Assembly (NCBI GenBank): GCA_002105175.1
Contig: MCGE01000001.1
Coordinates: 1,798,001-1,862,000 of the forward strand
Source of the DNA: Absidia repens
Lineage: Eukaryota; Mucoromycota; Mucoromycetes; Mucorales; Cunninghamellaceae
DNA length: 64,000 bases
Direction: 5' to 3'
Each line of letters begins with the position of its first letter. Positions within the stretch are counted from its first letter, which is position 1. Below the pieces are notes generated by a model. The model ran no database searches and was not told where the DNA came from. It saw nothing but the letters and a program-made list of their open reading frames with translations. Positions 1 through 11,449 of the stretch are shown piece by piece. The position numbers and the translations under genes are program-made.

Positions 1-58
1 CCACCAGCAACCAACCAGTTCCATCGTTTTAAAAATAAATTTTTGATTCACTTGGTTC

Positions 59-3037
59 CTAAATGAGATGGGCTAGAAAAAAAATAAACAAGTTAGTGTT
101 TTCCGTAAAGTCATACTACCAGAGTATATACTACTTACCACGCATTGGGACGATAAGAGCAGCGCTATCCTTGATGATGACTTGATGTAATTGATGTTGG
201 AATCGATATTGTACCTTTAGTTGTTTTCGTTCGCCAAGGCATGGATCATAGAATCCACATATATTAGTCTACCATATTTTACACAAGCCAAGTCAAAAAA
301 AAAAAAAAGTTAGTCCCAGTTCCATTCCTGTCCTCCGAGTCTATTGTTGAATCTCCGCTTACCTTCGAGTGTCCGCTGGGAATCGTTAGTCGAGACTCAT
401 TCACCATCGCTTGTAAGACAACTGTTACATCAATAACGCCTTCTGCTTCTTCGTCATCACCTTCTTCATCCACAAGATTTTCCAAATGACCATAAAGTGC
501 TTTGACAATGACCAATCCTATATCAAAGTGTAAAACGAAAATCAATTGGTTAGGCATTACCACCTCCAAACCCCTTATCCCTCACCCCCTTTTTTATCTA
601 CTACATAATTTGTCAATCCTTTGGATTCCTTTACCATCTTTTTTGTCAGATTCCACCTTCGTTTTGCGTTCGGCTGTGGCTGTCACTAGCTTTTGTGCAT
701 CCTCGGCTTCCGCTTTCCGATTGGCCAAGATATCAGCATGTTGTTCTCGGAGTTCCAGGATTTTTCTATTAAAAGATAATTTCAATACATGTCAAATTTC
801 TGGGTATTTATCTCATAGTTATAGTTTGTTTGCTTGATTTTATTTATTACTTACGCTTTAATTTGCTTCTGTCGTCTGGGTTTCAACAGCAATTGGTCAA
901 CTGCCATGGCCACTGCTGCAGGGATTGCTGTACCAAGGAATGTTAATCTAAAATCGAATTCCGAAGAGAGTATGATAGGCATCACCAGTTTTTGGCCAAG
1001 TCTTGACACCCTTTGGATTGTTGAAAAATAAAAGACTATTGAGTACACCTCTCCTGGATGATAAAGGGTAAAATTGCATAAAAAATGAGTGAGGTCAACT
1101 TACTTGAACTGCACTGTCACGCCGGTAGGTACCCCGCATTCCATGGACATTCCAAATCTTGTATTTGACGATAACTTGTGGTCACTGCCAATGCTCGCCG
1201 TCAAACCGCCAACAGTCGAAATAGATCCTGCCACACGAACACGCATTTGACGATCCAACTTGTGAGTATAATCTGCAGCAAAATGAGAAGCAATGATACC
1301 AGTCTAAAAAAGATGAATGAGATAATCTGATTGTGCAAATTTTCTTTTTTTTTGGGGGGGCGGGAAGAGGGTGAGGGATGAGAACAAAGAGTTGTCTATT
1401 CACTCACTTGTAATTCACAGCTATAGTTTCCTTTTTGCTTAGCACCAGATACACCGGCCATACCAAGAGCGACATGTGACTTATCCATGCTTCGAGATAC
1501 ATCACCACCCCATCCTAAAAGGCTCCATTCACCAGATCGATAAGTGATATAACCAGTTGTTGCTGCAAATAACCGTCGTCCTGTCGTAATTGTAACAATT
1601 GGTGGGGAGTAAGGCGTTTTGGCTTGTACAATCGTATTACAAAAACTAAATTTCATCAACCAACGATATCAGGTCAGTATATTACTAGATATCCTTTGAT
1701 TCCTTTTTTTTTTTTTTTTTTTTTGTTATTATTACCTATCCGATGACATATTGTATACGGTCTTCAAAGTAAGGCCCCTGGGTTTTAAAATGGTTGCATT
1801 CAACTAAATTGCACAATAAGAATATATATAATATAAATTTCAAGTTGGTTGCTATGCAATGAACTAATAATATATCTCGTATATTGTTTACTTACTTCAC
1901 AAAAGAGTTTGGGAGATACAGAGTGCCGAATTGTACCCAAGATATTCCCACCACCCATTCCACCACGCGATACCATCGATCCACCAAAGATAGCCCGTGT
2001 TTGTGGACCAAGTTGTGTCTATAGTAAATAAAATAAAATAAATAAAAAAAAGTATACTGAGTGTCACCCTCATTTGCTGTTACTTTTTATATTCCCCCCC
2101 CCAGTGTCACTTACTTCGAATGAATGGCGCATGAATAATTGTTGGACTTGACCGTTTGTAAGAGCATGAAGAGGGCCTTTCTTTTTTGGTGCGAGACCAG
2201 GCTGATTAAAGGAGGAAAACACAGGAGGTTCATAGGGATCAAAGATTTGAGTGGCGTCAATACCGAGATTCACTTCGCCTCTAGATCTAATCATGTTGTC
2301 CAGATCTTGTTCACGCTTCAGTCTAGCTTGTTTTTCATATTCAGCTTGAAGCTACATAAAAGAGAGTGTGAGAGGGCGTACGATGAATATGGAATCAGTA
2401 GTGATTTCATATGTACAATTCTGTTTTATCCCTTGACTTACTTCTTCAGGTGTCTTGAACTTTGGTCCAACTTCCCATGTTGCCTTTAAGCCTTCTTCGC
2501 CATAAGTATCGTAAATCACACGTTTTTGAGGATCGCTAATGACTACAAACGCATACTTAACAGTGAGCACCGATTACGTTGCAAACTATTTGAAAAGCCT
2601 GTATTTACCTTCATATGCTTGTTGGATCACCTGGAATCGAGCTTCAGCAATTCTCTTATGTTCGTCATTTTTGTGCTATAAAACAATAACAACGGTGAAC
2701 ACTATTGTATAACACTTAAAAAACAAGTATATATTACCTTGTCAGGATGGAACGATCGGCAAAGATTCTTGTAAGACACCTTGAGTTCTTCGGCAGTAGC
2801 CTAGTCAAAACAACAACAATAGCAACAAAAAAAGAGTTAGCAAAGTACACGAATGGGAGGGGCGTCTTCAATGAGGGGATTCAGCAATATACATACAGTT
2901 TTCGAGACGTTCAAAATACCATAATAATCGTCAGGTTGAGGCATAAGTTCGTTTTCCAACCGTTCCAGTTCGTCCACGTCATTAATATTATCGTCGTCTG
3001 GCATCAAGCCAGTGGTTGCATGCTCATAAGGATCCAT
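59..3037 (-). CDS. DNAJC11-like J-domain protein (14 exons)
   Basis: J-protein of the DNAJC11 family, which in animals associates with the mitochondrial MICOS/SAM membrane-bridging complex; that role here is inferred from family membership. Splicing by phase gives CDS exons 2897-3037, 2738-2800, 2609-2675, 2442-2542, 2115-2351, 1896-2018, 1736-1803, 1408-1645, 1104-1303, 855-1010, 635-765, 363-517, 139-268 and 59-72: 1,824 nt, 607 aa (the human protein is about 560). The J domain starts near residue 37 (DYYGILNVSKT) and keeps the HPD motif in RSFHPDK, followed by a JDP-like YDTYGEEGLKA. The C-terminal DUF3395-like half shows GFYDPCLGE, LKVQYRFQHQLHQV and a hydrophobic segment near AIPAAVAMAVDQLLLKP, all of which match DNAJC11 in order. 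The last coding exon is only 14 nt. No broken exon was seen; start chosen at the ATG before MDPYEHATTG. Confidence 0.9.
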
Positions 3038-3779
3038 AGGTGTAGTAATAAGATAAAAAGAAAGAAAAAGAGCGGATAATAAAGAGCAAGGGAAAATGAA
3101 AAAAGGGAAAAGTGAAAAAAAAGATGCAAGGGCGACCGAAAAAAATCATTCCAAACAAAGCCAGTCATTTTGACATCCCGACGTCATGGCCAAAAAGTAG
3201 TGAAATCCCTGGCATAATGATGCTACACCTATCCGGACCTTCCTCCACCTTCATTTTCTATTTCTTTTTACTGTATTGTATAGATGTTTTCAATATCCCA
3301 TAATATAAACGCTTCATTTTTGTAATTTGCTTACTTTTATTCAATCGCTTCCAAATGACCTCTATGTATATCATCCTTTTCTTCTTTAGTTGAACAGTAT
3401 GCAGTTATATGCTCATTATCCACACAACCCGGATACAATATAATGCAGAGAAAATAAATCGATAATAATAGAATATGTATCAACTCCTGTTTTATTTCAT
3501 GTCGAGAAAAAAAAAGAGTCAATATAGTGAGGTGCAGTAATAACGTGGAGCACGCTTTAATTGTTGCTAACAAACATTCTCATACTTGCAAAGCATTTAC
3601 CTACTGTGCAACAGTTTTGAGATGTTGAAGTATGGTTTTTGATAAAATTTGAACCCTCCACTCCCTCATTTTGCATAATGATAGTTAGGCAGTCCCGCCG
3701 GGGAACTACTGGCTTGTATGTTTGCTTGATTGATTATACCACATGCAAGGAATAATAAAGTAAAAATAAAAACAAAAAA
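3038..3779. other. Intergenic, no gene seen
   Basis: AT-rich spacer upstream of the DNAJC11-like gene. It contains purine-rich stretches just 5' of that gene, probably its promoter or leader on the minus strand. Short frames here show no recognisable domain and no splice-supported gene. Confidence 0.5.
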
Positions 3780-4780
3780 TAACAAGCTAGACATTTACAA
3801 TGCATCTAGTCTAGTGGAGGTTACACGGACGGCACGGTCTAGGTTAATTGATACGAATTGTAGAGCGGGAATACGACCATATTTCACATCAAGTAATCTA
3901 GAAGCACAAGCCAGTCGTTAGGCCTGATTTATATGATTTGTCGAGCATGAATATAAACATTTTTGATAGTAAGCGATCTAAGGCTATCAACTCGTCTCTG
4001 GGTATTTTGTGGGAAATGTATTCATAGTGGCTGTACTAAAAAGCAAATGTTAGCCAGGACACTCACAAACCAGCTATATTAATGATATTGTTCACTATCC
4101 AATAATTCAGACGATGGTTGATGAAAAGGTGTATTTTATTAAAGCATATTGGTAAATACTAGATCGAAGGGGAGGGGATCACTGTAACAAGGGATGGAAT
4201 GGAAGGATGTATTAGATGAAGTATTAGCGAGACTAGTGTGAGAATTGATGAATGGTCAACACTAATCTGAAGGTACAATTGTAACAGGAGCTAAGACACT
4301 ATACATAAGCATGAGAATGACGAATGGGATATCTGTAGCTGTGAGATACAAGAACGACCGACACTAATCAAGAGGAGGCGATGCAGTGAAAAAGGGATCT
4401 ATAGCACAAGACATGAGAAGGACTAATGGGACAATTTTTCATTTGAAGCAAGCAAAAAGAGACATATTTTATTCAAATATAGATTCAAACTATGAGCGAA
4501 CTAGCACTAAACTAAGTTACTGGATGTTCCAAAAAGTCAACTAATGGTGGTTCTAAATCCTAGGTCCAAAATGAAAGGGTTTCCCCATGCACCTTGTAAT
4601 CCCTTGGCTAAAAACGCTTCTAAACCAGTCCTAATACTAATCTAAGCCCACCATTATCCCATTAGAGCCACAATTGCAAAGAAAAAAAGGGAGAGAAAAA
4701 GGAAAAGAAAAGAAAAGAAAGGGCGAAAAAAAAATTGAACGGAAATAAAAATGCACGTGTGCGGGTTTTAAAAGCTTTTT
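3780..4780 (+). repeat. Half copy of dispersed fold-back repeat (right-arm type)
   Basis: This stretch matches, in the same orientation, the right arms of the fold-back repeats at 12890-13513 and 47480-48545. Shared landmarks are TATTTTATT(A/G)AAGCATATTGG near 4135-4155, the core CCAAAATGAAAGGGTTTCCC near 4561-4580 followed by CTTGTAATCCC, and a terminus with CACGTGTGCGG near 4754-4764. Its inner part (3800-4000) holds two diverged copies of a segment ending in GAATA..ACCATATTTCA-like sequence, and the same doubling is seen at 47560-47720. No inverted partner arm was found upstream, so it looks like a single arm. No coding capacity was recognised. Boundaries are approximate. Confidence 0.65.
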
Positions 4781-5413
4781 GTGGCTCTCGGTATAGCATC
4801 GCCGCACACATCTGAAAAATAAATGATATTATCCACAATAACAATGCAATTTTTCTTTCCCTTTGATGCCCTATTGCAGGTCTTTGATGTTACCACTCTG
4901 CAGTAAAGCACTGTAGAGTACTTCAGCATGTAAAAAAGGAAGGATTGATTCCGTGAGGTCCAATTTTTTAACATTCTTGCTGAACTGCAATGTGGTATAT
5001 ACATTGTCTTATTACACAAAGTAATGTAAACCATAGTAAATTATCATGTATAATGTGACATTGTTACAAATATTCTTGAAATCGTCACTATACAGTACTG
5101 AATACAGTAAGAGTTCCATTTTTTAGATAATCATGGATCCAGTTAAACCTTTACAAAATTTATACAAAACATAAATAGTACAAAACCATCATATGAAAAA
5201 GAAAGGCAAGGAGGACAAGTATGATGGCTTATGGGTCACAACAGGCCTCTAGGAATGCTCAAAGCTTTTGGGCAGCCCAGAAGTCCACTTTAAACGCCGC
5301 TATTTTCGTTCCTGAAAAATTCGTAGCAGATCAAAAGTCACTTTTATTCTTCATTCAAATATGATAGATTGTTGTTTGTAATAATCTAGCATTTAATATA
5401 AATAAATATATAT
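4781..5413. other. Intergenic, nothing recognised
   Basis: AT-rich spacer between the repeat and the 3' end of the small secreted protein gene. No tRNA-like fold, domain or splice-supported frame was seen. Confidence 0.5.
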
Positions 5414-5921
5414 CTAGTTGCATGTACCACATCTCAAACTAGCTTTAGGACATTTTCCTCTGCAGCCAACTTTTTTAGTGTCATAACAGCGTTTCTTGGC
5501 GCAGTGGTTTTGGGGATAGTAATACCCTAGAAAAATAGAAAAGAAAAAAAAAAGGACAAAGTCAACATGATAATTTGTAAGTAACGTGTAACTTATGTAA
5601 TAAAAATTGAAAACTTACATCCACATGGGCAGTAATAATCACACTTTGTCAAATACCAAGTTGATCCACAGCCACGTTCTTGAAGACCAGATTCTCCTTC
5701 AAAATATTTACCATCTATTCAAGTTGACAATTAGTAAGAAAAATATAATAGCAATAGATAATTGTGCTTTCTACAGTGCCACGTTATGGCAACCTACCAA
5801 TGGAATCAACGTCTCTTGCCAGAAGGTGAGTAGAGGTCAATTCTAATGACTCTTCAATGGGAGAAGCAGACACCGCGGAAACAGCAGCAAGAGCAATGGC
5901 TGAAATAAGAGAGAAACGCAT
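5414..5921 (-). CDS. Small secreted cysteine-rich protein (3 exons)
   Basis: Three exons joined by phase (5798-5921, 5619-5714, 5526-5414) give 333 nt, 110 aa, starting MRFSLISAIALAAVSAVSAS and ending GTCN. The first 19 or so residues are a typical signal peptide with an AVSA|S cleavage site. The mature chain carries ten cysteines, all in the C-terminal 70 residues: RGCGS, TKCDYYCPCG, NHCAKKRC, VGCRGKC and RCGTCN, a spacing suited to disulphides. A short acidic pro-region ending near LLARD precedes them. I do not recognise a named family. It may be an extracellular or cell-wall protein, or an effector-like secreted peptide; no function is assigned. All three intron boundaries are clean GT/AG with preserved phase, which supports a real gene despite its size. 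Confidence 0.75.
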
Positions 5922-7079
5922 CCTTTTTGAATAAACTATGAGAATATTGTTAAGAAAGATGAAAAATAAAGAGAACGGTTTTTATATATTAACACGGATT
6001 TTTTTTGTACAACGATGATCCACCATATTTTAAACTTTCGAGGCTGAAGCAATCCCAGAAAGGAAGAAGCGATTAGAATCAGCCACCTAAATTTTGATAT
6101 GGAATATCGGAAACGTGCAACAGTTCCTCACTTTTATGACTATGTTTTATTAAATTGAATGGCTTATTCACATTATCCTCACTCTCTTTCATTGGAATTA
6201 ACTTGATGTAACATATCCCCCTCCGCAGCATCTAAATTTTTGATGAGGCAGAGTCCAATTTTTCGTCATTCAAACACCGCATCCCCCGGCAGTGTCCTGC
6301 GCCCAAAAAAAGACGTTCTTGCCACCGCCACGATTGTAATGTAGGGATCAATAATAGGAATAAAAATATAAAAAAAAAAACCACACAAAAGATAAAATGA
6401 AGCAAAATTTAATAGTTAGAATGCTTGCAGATAAAAATATCAGATTTTTATTTAAAAGATAAAAATAACAAAATATATAAGTAAGCCTGATGCCAGTGAA
6501 GATTAACTTCCAGAAAAGTTATAAAAAGAGAAACCCGCAAGCAGTGAAACTGTATTCCCTGGTCCAAAAAAATAAGGGAAAGATCAACATCACTTCTCCA
6601 TTGCATGCAACACAAGATTTCTCTCTTTTCGCAATACTCATTTAACCGCTCCCTGTCACAGTCAGTCCATAGTCCATATCGTTCACCAATATACGCGTAC
6701 TCTAGTTAATTTCACCATAATCAGCATTCTTCAGACGTACTGTACAGTACTGCGATTAAAATAAAGTAAATTAAATTCAAACGCTCCAGCAATTCGCTAG
6801 ATTTTTTTTTTATTGATGATAATAAAAAATGCGTAAACTAAATTGGGGAGGTGGGGGGAAATATAGAATGCAAATAATAAGTAATAAACCAAAATAAAAA
6901 CATGTGAAGAAAGAGTGTGAGTGAAAGGTATGACATCTAAAATAAAAAGGAGAGAAACTACATGAATAATGATAATAAAAATAAAAATAAAAAAAAAGTA
7001 CAAGAAATGATAAACTATAGTAATAGATAAATTTATCCTAACCACCACAGCCCCGATCCAAAATATCCAATCAACACCG
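5922..7079. other. Intergenic, probably promoter of the secreted protein and 3' UTR of ENP2
   Basis: The 5930-6300 part carries the likely promoter of the minus-strand secreted protein gene (TATA-like TTTTATATATTAA near 5980). The rest is AT-rich with no domain-bearing frame. The minus-strand frame 6797-7342 is an overlap with the ENP2 3' exon and not a gene. Confidence 0.5.
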
Positions 7080-9287
7080 TTATGATCTTGAGCGACGGTT
7101 GCCACCAGCCGATTTTGACTTTCCACCACGGCCACCAGACTTGGGTTTGAAAGACATTTCCATCCCACCCATTGAAGTGCGCGATACACGGTGGCCTTCG
7201 TTTTGCTTTTTCGCTTTGCTAGATTGTAATCGAGATCCAAAGGATTTGTTGTCGCTGCTCTTGAATTTCCGTTCCGTGCTACGAATGGTTGTGAGGGGCT
7301 TGGGCTTTTCAGTGATTCGTTGTTCCTTGCGTAATTGTCCAATCATATCGTCATCGCTGTCGCCACCAGCAACAGATCGGTCACTATCGTCCGAGTCACC
7401 CATATCTTCAGCCGCCATATCTTCATCATCTTCATCTTCATCAGAGTTCCCAACAAACGCATCCATTGTACGTTGTTTTTGTGCACCAGGATGCAGTAAT
7501 TCGTATTCCTTTGATTCCATATCCACTTGGAATTCGGGGTCGGCAAACATATCTTTGAAACGATCGTCTCCCAAAAGTGCGGCTGATGAATCGGCGCTCT
7601 TCTTCTTTTTGCTGTTGCTGGTATCATCCAATAATTTCTTGGCGAGTTCCTTGTTGACTGCTGGTAATTTGTTGTTGGCACGAATACGAGAAGCGCGTTC
7701 TTTGTCCATCTTTTCCCGAACCTTGCGTTCCTTGTAATCGTCGTATGCGAAGGGGTTGGCAATGAGTTTGGCCTAAAATCAAAACGCATTAAGTAACTAG
7801 TTCTTTTATTTTGTTTCGTTTTTCTCCTTACCTTTTCGTAGAGTCGTAAATCGACAAAGAAACCATGCATATAAGCTTTGAGGACATTGGTACCCATGAG
7901 ATGTTCCAAACCAAGGGCCGATAATTCTTGCCGAGTAACAAATTTATATTCATCATAAACATCACGGGTGGGGTTTTCTTCCATTTCTTCGGTCATATTT
8001 TCCAAGAAGGATGCCCAGACAGGAGCAGGACCCAATTGAGGAATATAATAGGCACCCATTTGAATCCCTTCTTGCGCAGTAAACAAGAGCCCACTGTCAC
8101 CCACCATACATACATCATTGATATCCGTTTCAGGTTCAATTGAAGTGAAATGCTTGCCAGAGTTCCTATCCCAAATCTTGACAATTTTTTGATCCGCCAC
8201 AATCACCTTGTCGCTTCCACTGTCACCAGCATCACCGTGTCCTGAAGCAGCCACACCGTCATGGAAATGAATATTCTTGATCGCAAAGCCATATTGATGA
8301 TCCTTGACCAAATAGGGGACGCTGGCACGTAAATCGTAGAGTAAGGTATGTCCAGTATTAGTACCCACACCCATACTAAGTCCATCGTTTCGGAAGGATA
8401 ATGCTGTTACTTCGGCTGGAGCACGGCTAACACCACCCACTGATTGAGGAAGAGGTAAATGATCTAGGAGGCCGACACGAGCCTTGGAGCGAGGATCCCA
8501 TAGTTCCACCGTACCATTGTTAGTACCAAACCCAAACAGTTGATGTGCAGGGTTGATCTTGACACAGTTCACACCGTCAGAGGCATCGGTTTGGATCGAA
8601 TTTAAAAATCGTCCCTGGTCCAGGTTGAGTCGATATACTTCACTTCCGGATGTCGCTACCATAAGATCGCATGATGGAAAATGATACGCCAAATCCCGTC
8701 CGAATTTAGGTACCCGAGTGCGGTAATGAATCCCCCCTTGTGAGTGTAATTCGATAGACCGATCGTTTTGTAATAAGACTGATTTCGTCCAATCGTCCGA
8801 TAAAAGCTAGAAGAAGAAAAAGTAGAAGTATAAGCAGCTAATCCTAATTCACATGCGTATATTTCTTTTTGGAGGTGCTTACTTCAAAATTGATGGTTTC
8901 TGCATCGGTATGTCGTTCAAATTTCATAGAGACTTCAGCAAACTCATAAACACGCATTTGAGGTTTGTAGGTACCAGTGGCAACAGCAAAATTACCATCC
9001 TTAGTGGTCTTGATCTTGTTGGAAGCTTCAGGGAATTCAAAGTCTTGTAAGAGTTCAACACGAGTTCGGTAATCTATAAATCAAGACAGAAAAGGGGGTG
9101 GGGGATATGCCAGTTAGATCAGACGTCAGAAATTGAGCCATTTTTCAAATCTAATATAGTTACCAAAATCCTTCTTCAAAGCTTTCTTCTTTTTACGCAC
9201 CAACCAATCAGGAATAGATCTTGATCCAAGACCCCCGGATACAGTGTATACCTTAACGTTGTTGGCTGTTGTTACGGGTAAAACCAT
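7080..9287 (-). CDS. ENP2: Nucleolar ribosome-biogenesis WD protein Enp2/NOL10 (4 exons)
   Basis: Nucleolar protein needed for early 40S (SSU processome) maturation in the yeast and human orthologues. Exons 9164-9287, 8883-9073, 7832-8806 and 7080-7772 join in phase to 1,983 nt, 660 aa (yeast Enp2 is about 707, human NOL10 688). The N-terminus reads MVLPVTTANNVKVYTVSGG with SRSIPDWL following. Family signatures come in order: DYRTRVELLQDFEFPEASNK, ATGTYKPQMRVYEF, LSDDWTKSVLLQNDRSIELH, AYHFPSCDLMVATSGSEVYR, WDPRSKARVG, AYYIPQLGPAPVWASFL, LKAYMHGFFVDLRLYEKV, then DDRFKDMFADPEFQVD. The tail is acidic (DEDEDDEDMAAED) and then basic/RG-rich with a stop at 7080, as usual for the family. A long frame across the last intron (7343-8692) is a read-through in the wrong frame. 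The gene is divergent from the peroxiredoxin-like gene, with 307 bp between the start codons. Confidence 0.95.
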
Positions 9288-9594
9288 AGTGCAGCGAATA
9301 AAAAAAAGTAAAAAAAAAAAAAAGAAAGTTTGAAAAAAAAAGGAAAAAGAAAAAAAATCTGGGAAATTTGTTATTTCATTCTCAAAAAGCCACTTTTTTG
9401 GCCTGCGACGGCATTTCAAAATATTTTCATTGGAGGTTCTGTCAATGCTTACGGGGATTGAAAAATGACAAATAAAAAAGGAGGTTGCCGGATATTTTTT
9501 CTTTTCTTTTTTCTCTTCGCTCTTCTTTTTAAATATTAGGCAGGTTCCGTTTTTATCAAGTAGTATATAATATTCATATAGGAACCAACTCAGC

Positions 9595-10698
9595 ATGAAA
9601 CACGAATCAGTTATGACAGACCATGACATGGTGGACAATATGGCAATGGGTCACATTAAAAAACGGCGCATGGATCATGTCCTGATGTCAACAGAATTGA
9701 ACGACTCTATCAGCATTACAAACGCCAACAACAACTCAGCAATCAATCCCATGTACCATGCAACGCCTTTTATGGTGGCACCTGATTTCAACTGTTCAGC
9801 GACCATTGATCCACGTTTTATATCCGATTATTATTTGACAACCTCCACACTGAATTCTTACCGCTGCCAACTTTCCTTTATGTTACAACATACGAAAGCT
9901 GTCGTGTTGTTTTTTTATGGACGGGATTTGTACGTAAGAATAGTAAAAAACAGTAAGGGGACACATGTATGACTGAAAAATATGGTTTGATTTTTTTTTT
10001 TTTTGCTTAGTACGACCGTTACCAATTCCGATCTATCATCTATAAGGTAAAAAGAAAAGCATTAAAGAAATTAGAAATAGGGGTAATTGATACGTTATTT
10101 ATGGGTGATAGTTCGAATATGGAACGATTCAAACTTTTTGGAGCATTACCACTTGCTATATCGATTGACTCTGAAGAGATACACCAGACGTACTTGAAAC
10201 ATAAATGGGAACATCAACAAGAATTAGTACCATTTCCATTATGTAAGTGGAAATATTATACAATAAAATATACATCAGGATGGAATGTCTTTAATATGTA
10301 TTCTTCTTTTTATTTTATGTACTTTATCTATTCCGCTAGTGTCTGACCCAACGCGATCAATTGTTCGTCGCTTCAATGTACTCAATCCAACCACAGGCGC
10401 AGCTAACAGGTAACACAATCAACCAATCCTTCAAGATTTAAAAACTGCAACGACCAACATACTGACAACAAACGATGGTGTGATATAGGGCGGTATTTAT
10501 CATTGATAGATCACGTCAAATTCGCTTTTCCTTTGTTCTTGGTGATGACAGAATACTACATTCGATGGATACGATCATGACAATGGTGAGTAATAAATGA
10601 AAGTATAAAAAAGTGGCAATGCATCATGGTAATTTATCTTCTTCTTATCATCACTATTATTGTGCTAGTTGCAAATGATTCCACCTGTCCCCGCATAG
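9595..10698 (+). CDS. Peroxiredoxin-fold (AhpC/TSA-like) protein lacking the usual peroxidatic Cys
   Basis: Exons 9595-9933, 10011-10242, 10340-10409, 10489-10585 and 10669-10698 give 768 nt, 255 aa. After an approximately 55-residue N-terminal extension the chain shows thioredoxin-fold peroxiredoxin landmarks: VAPDFNCSATID, KAVVLFFYGRDL, ALPLAISIDS, FPLLSDPTRSIVRRFNVLNP and RAVFIIDRSRQIRFS. In active peroxiredoxins the segment after FFY.. carries the TxxC peroxidatic cysteine; here it reads GRDLYDRYQFRS with no cysteine. About 20 extra residues (KVKRKALKKLEIG...) separate this from the next strand; I kept them as coding because no in-frame intron removes them. The protein may therefore be a redox-inactive or regulatory relative. 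The last exon of 30 nt is the least certain; an alternative end is at VSNK just after 10585. Confidence 0.75.
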
Positions 10699-11449
10699 TA
10701 ACTACTTTTTTATCGTATATATTTATTCCACAATCCCCTCAATTATTATCAATTTCCCTACCACATACATTGCATTATAGTAGAATTATTAGAATAGTAT
10801 TTATTCATCATTTACATATATTTGGGCTAGTTGTTTGCTTTTTATAAAATAAAAATAAAAATCGTGACTTTTTATTGCATGTTATTTCATATTCAAAACT
10901 TATATCAGATACGTATTTGGGGACAAAGTGTATCTTTAAGATTGAGAGGAATGCTTTGATTTTAAAGGGGACACATTCGACCACAAAAAAAGTGTGCTTA
11001 TGCTAGAACCATACCAAATATGCAGCAGTTCATTGGTCGGCAAACTACATGCAGAAAAAATAAGGAACAGATGGTTGATGGGCTTTCCTGGTCATTCTGC
11101 GGGGCACATTCACGCTTAAGAGTGTCTATACACTAATTACATCTGTTGCCTTCCACCTCAATGAAAAAATGAAGAGAGAATCAGTAAGTCGTCGATGTTA
11201 ATTGATGTGGCTGAATAGAGGGGGTAGGGACTGCTTAAAAAAGAGGACAGAGTTACGAGGATGTTGATATTGGCAGCTATAAAAAGCAGAGTCGTCATGT
11301 TGTTAGTGTTAAATAGTATTGGTTCTTGTAACTTCCACTCTATCACATGTTGATATTATTGCATGACGTTTTGCTGTAGTATGAAGTAGAGCACAAAAAT
11401 GGAGGGACCCCTTTATTGTAATGGGCAAAAACAAAAAAAATCACTCACA
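10699..11449. other. Intergenic, 3' UTR and spacer
   Basis: AT-rich region downstream of the peroxiredoxin-like gene up to the fold-back repeat. No tRNA-like fold, conserved domain or spliced gene was recognised. Confidence 0.5.

Noticed and set aside
7343..8692. 449-codon minus-strand frame ending RKTKQNKRTSYL...
   Set aside because: It is the third ENP2 exon reading through the last intron into exon 4 in the wrong frame; the GTAAGG donor at 7831 and acceptor before 7772 restore the conserved family sequence.
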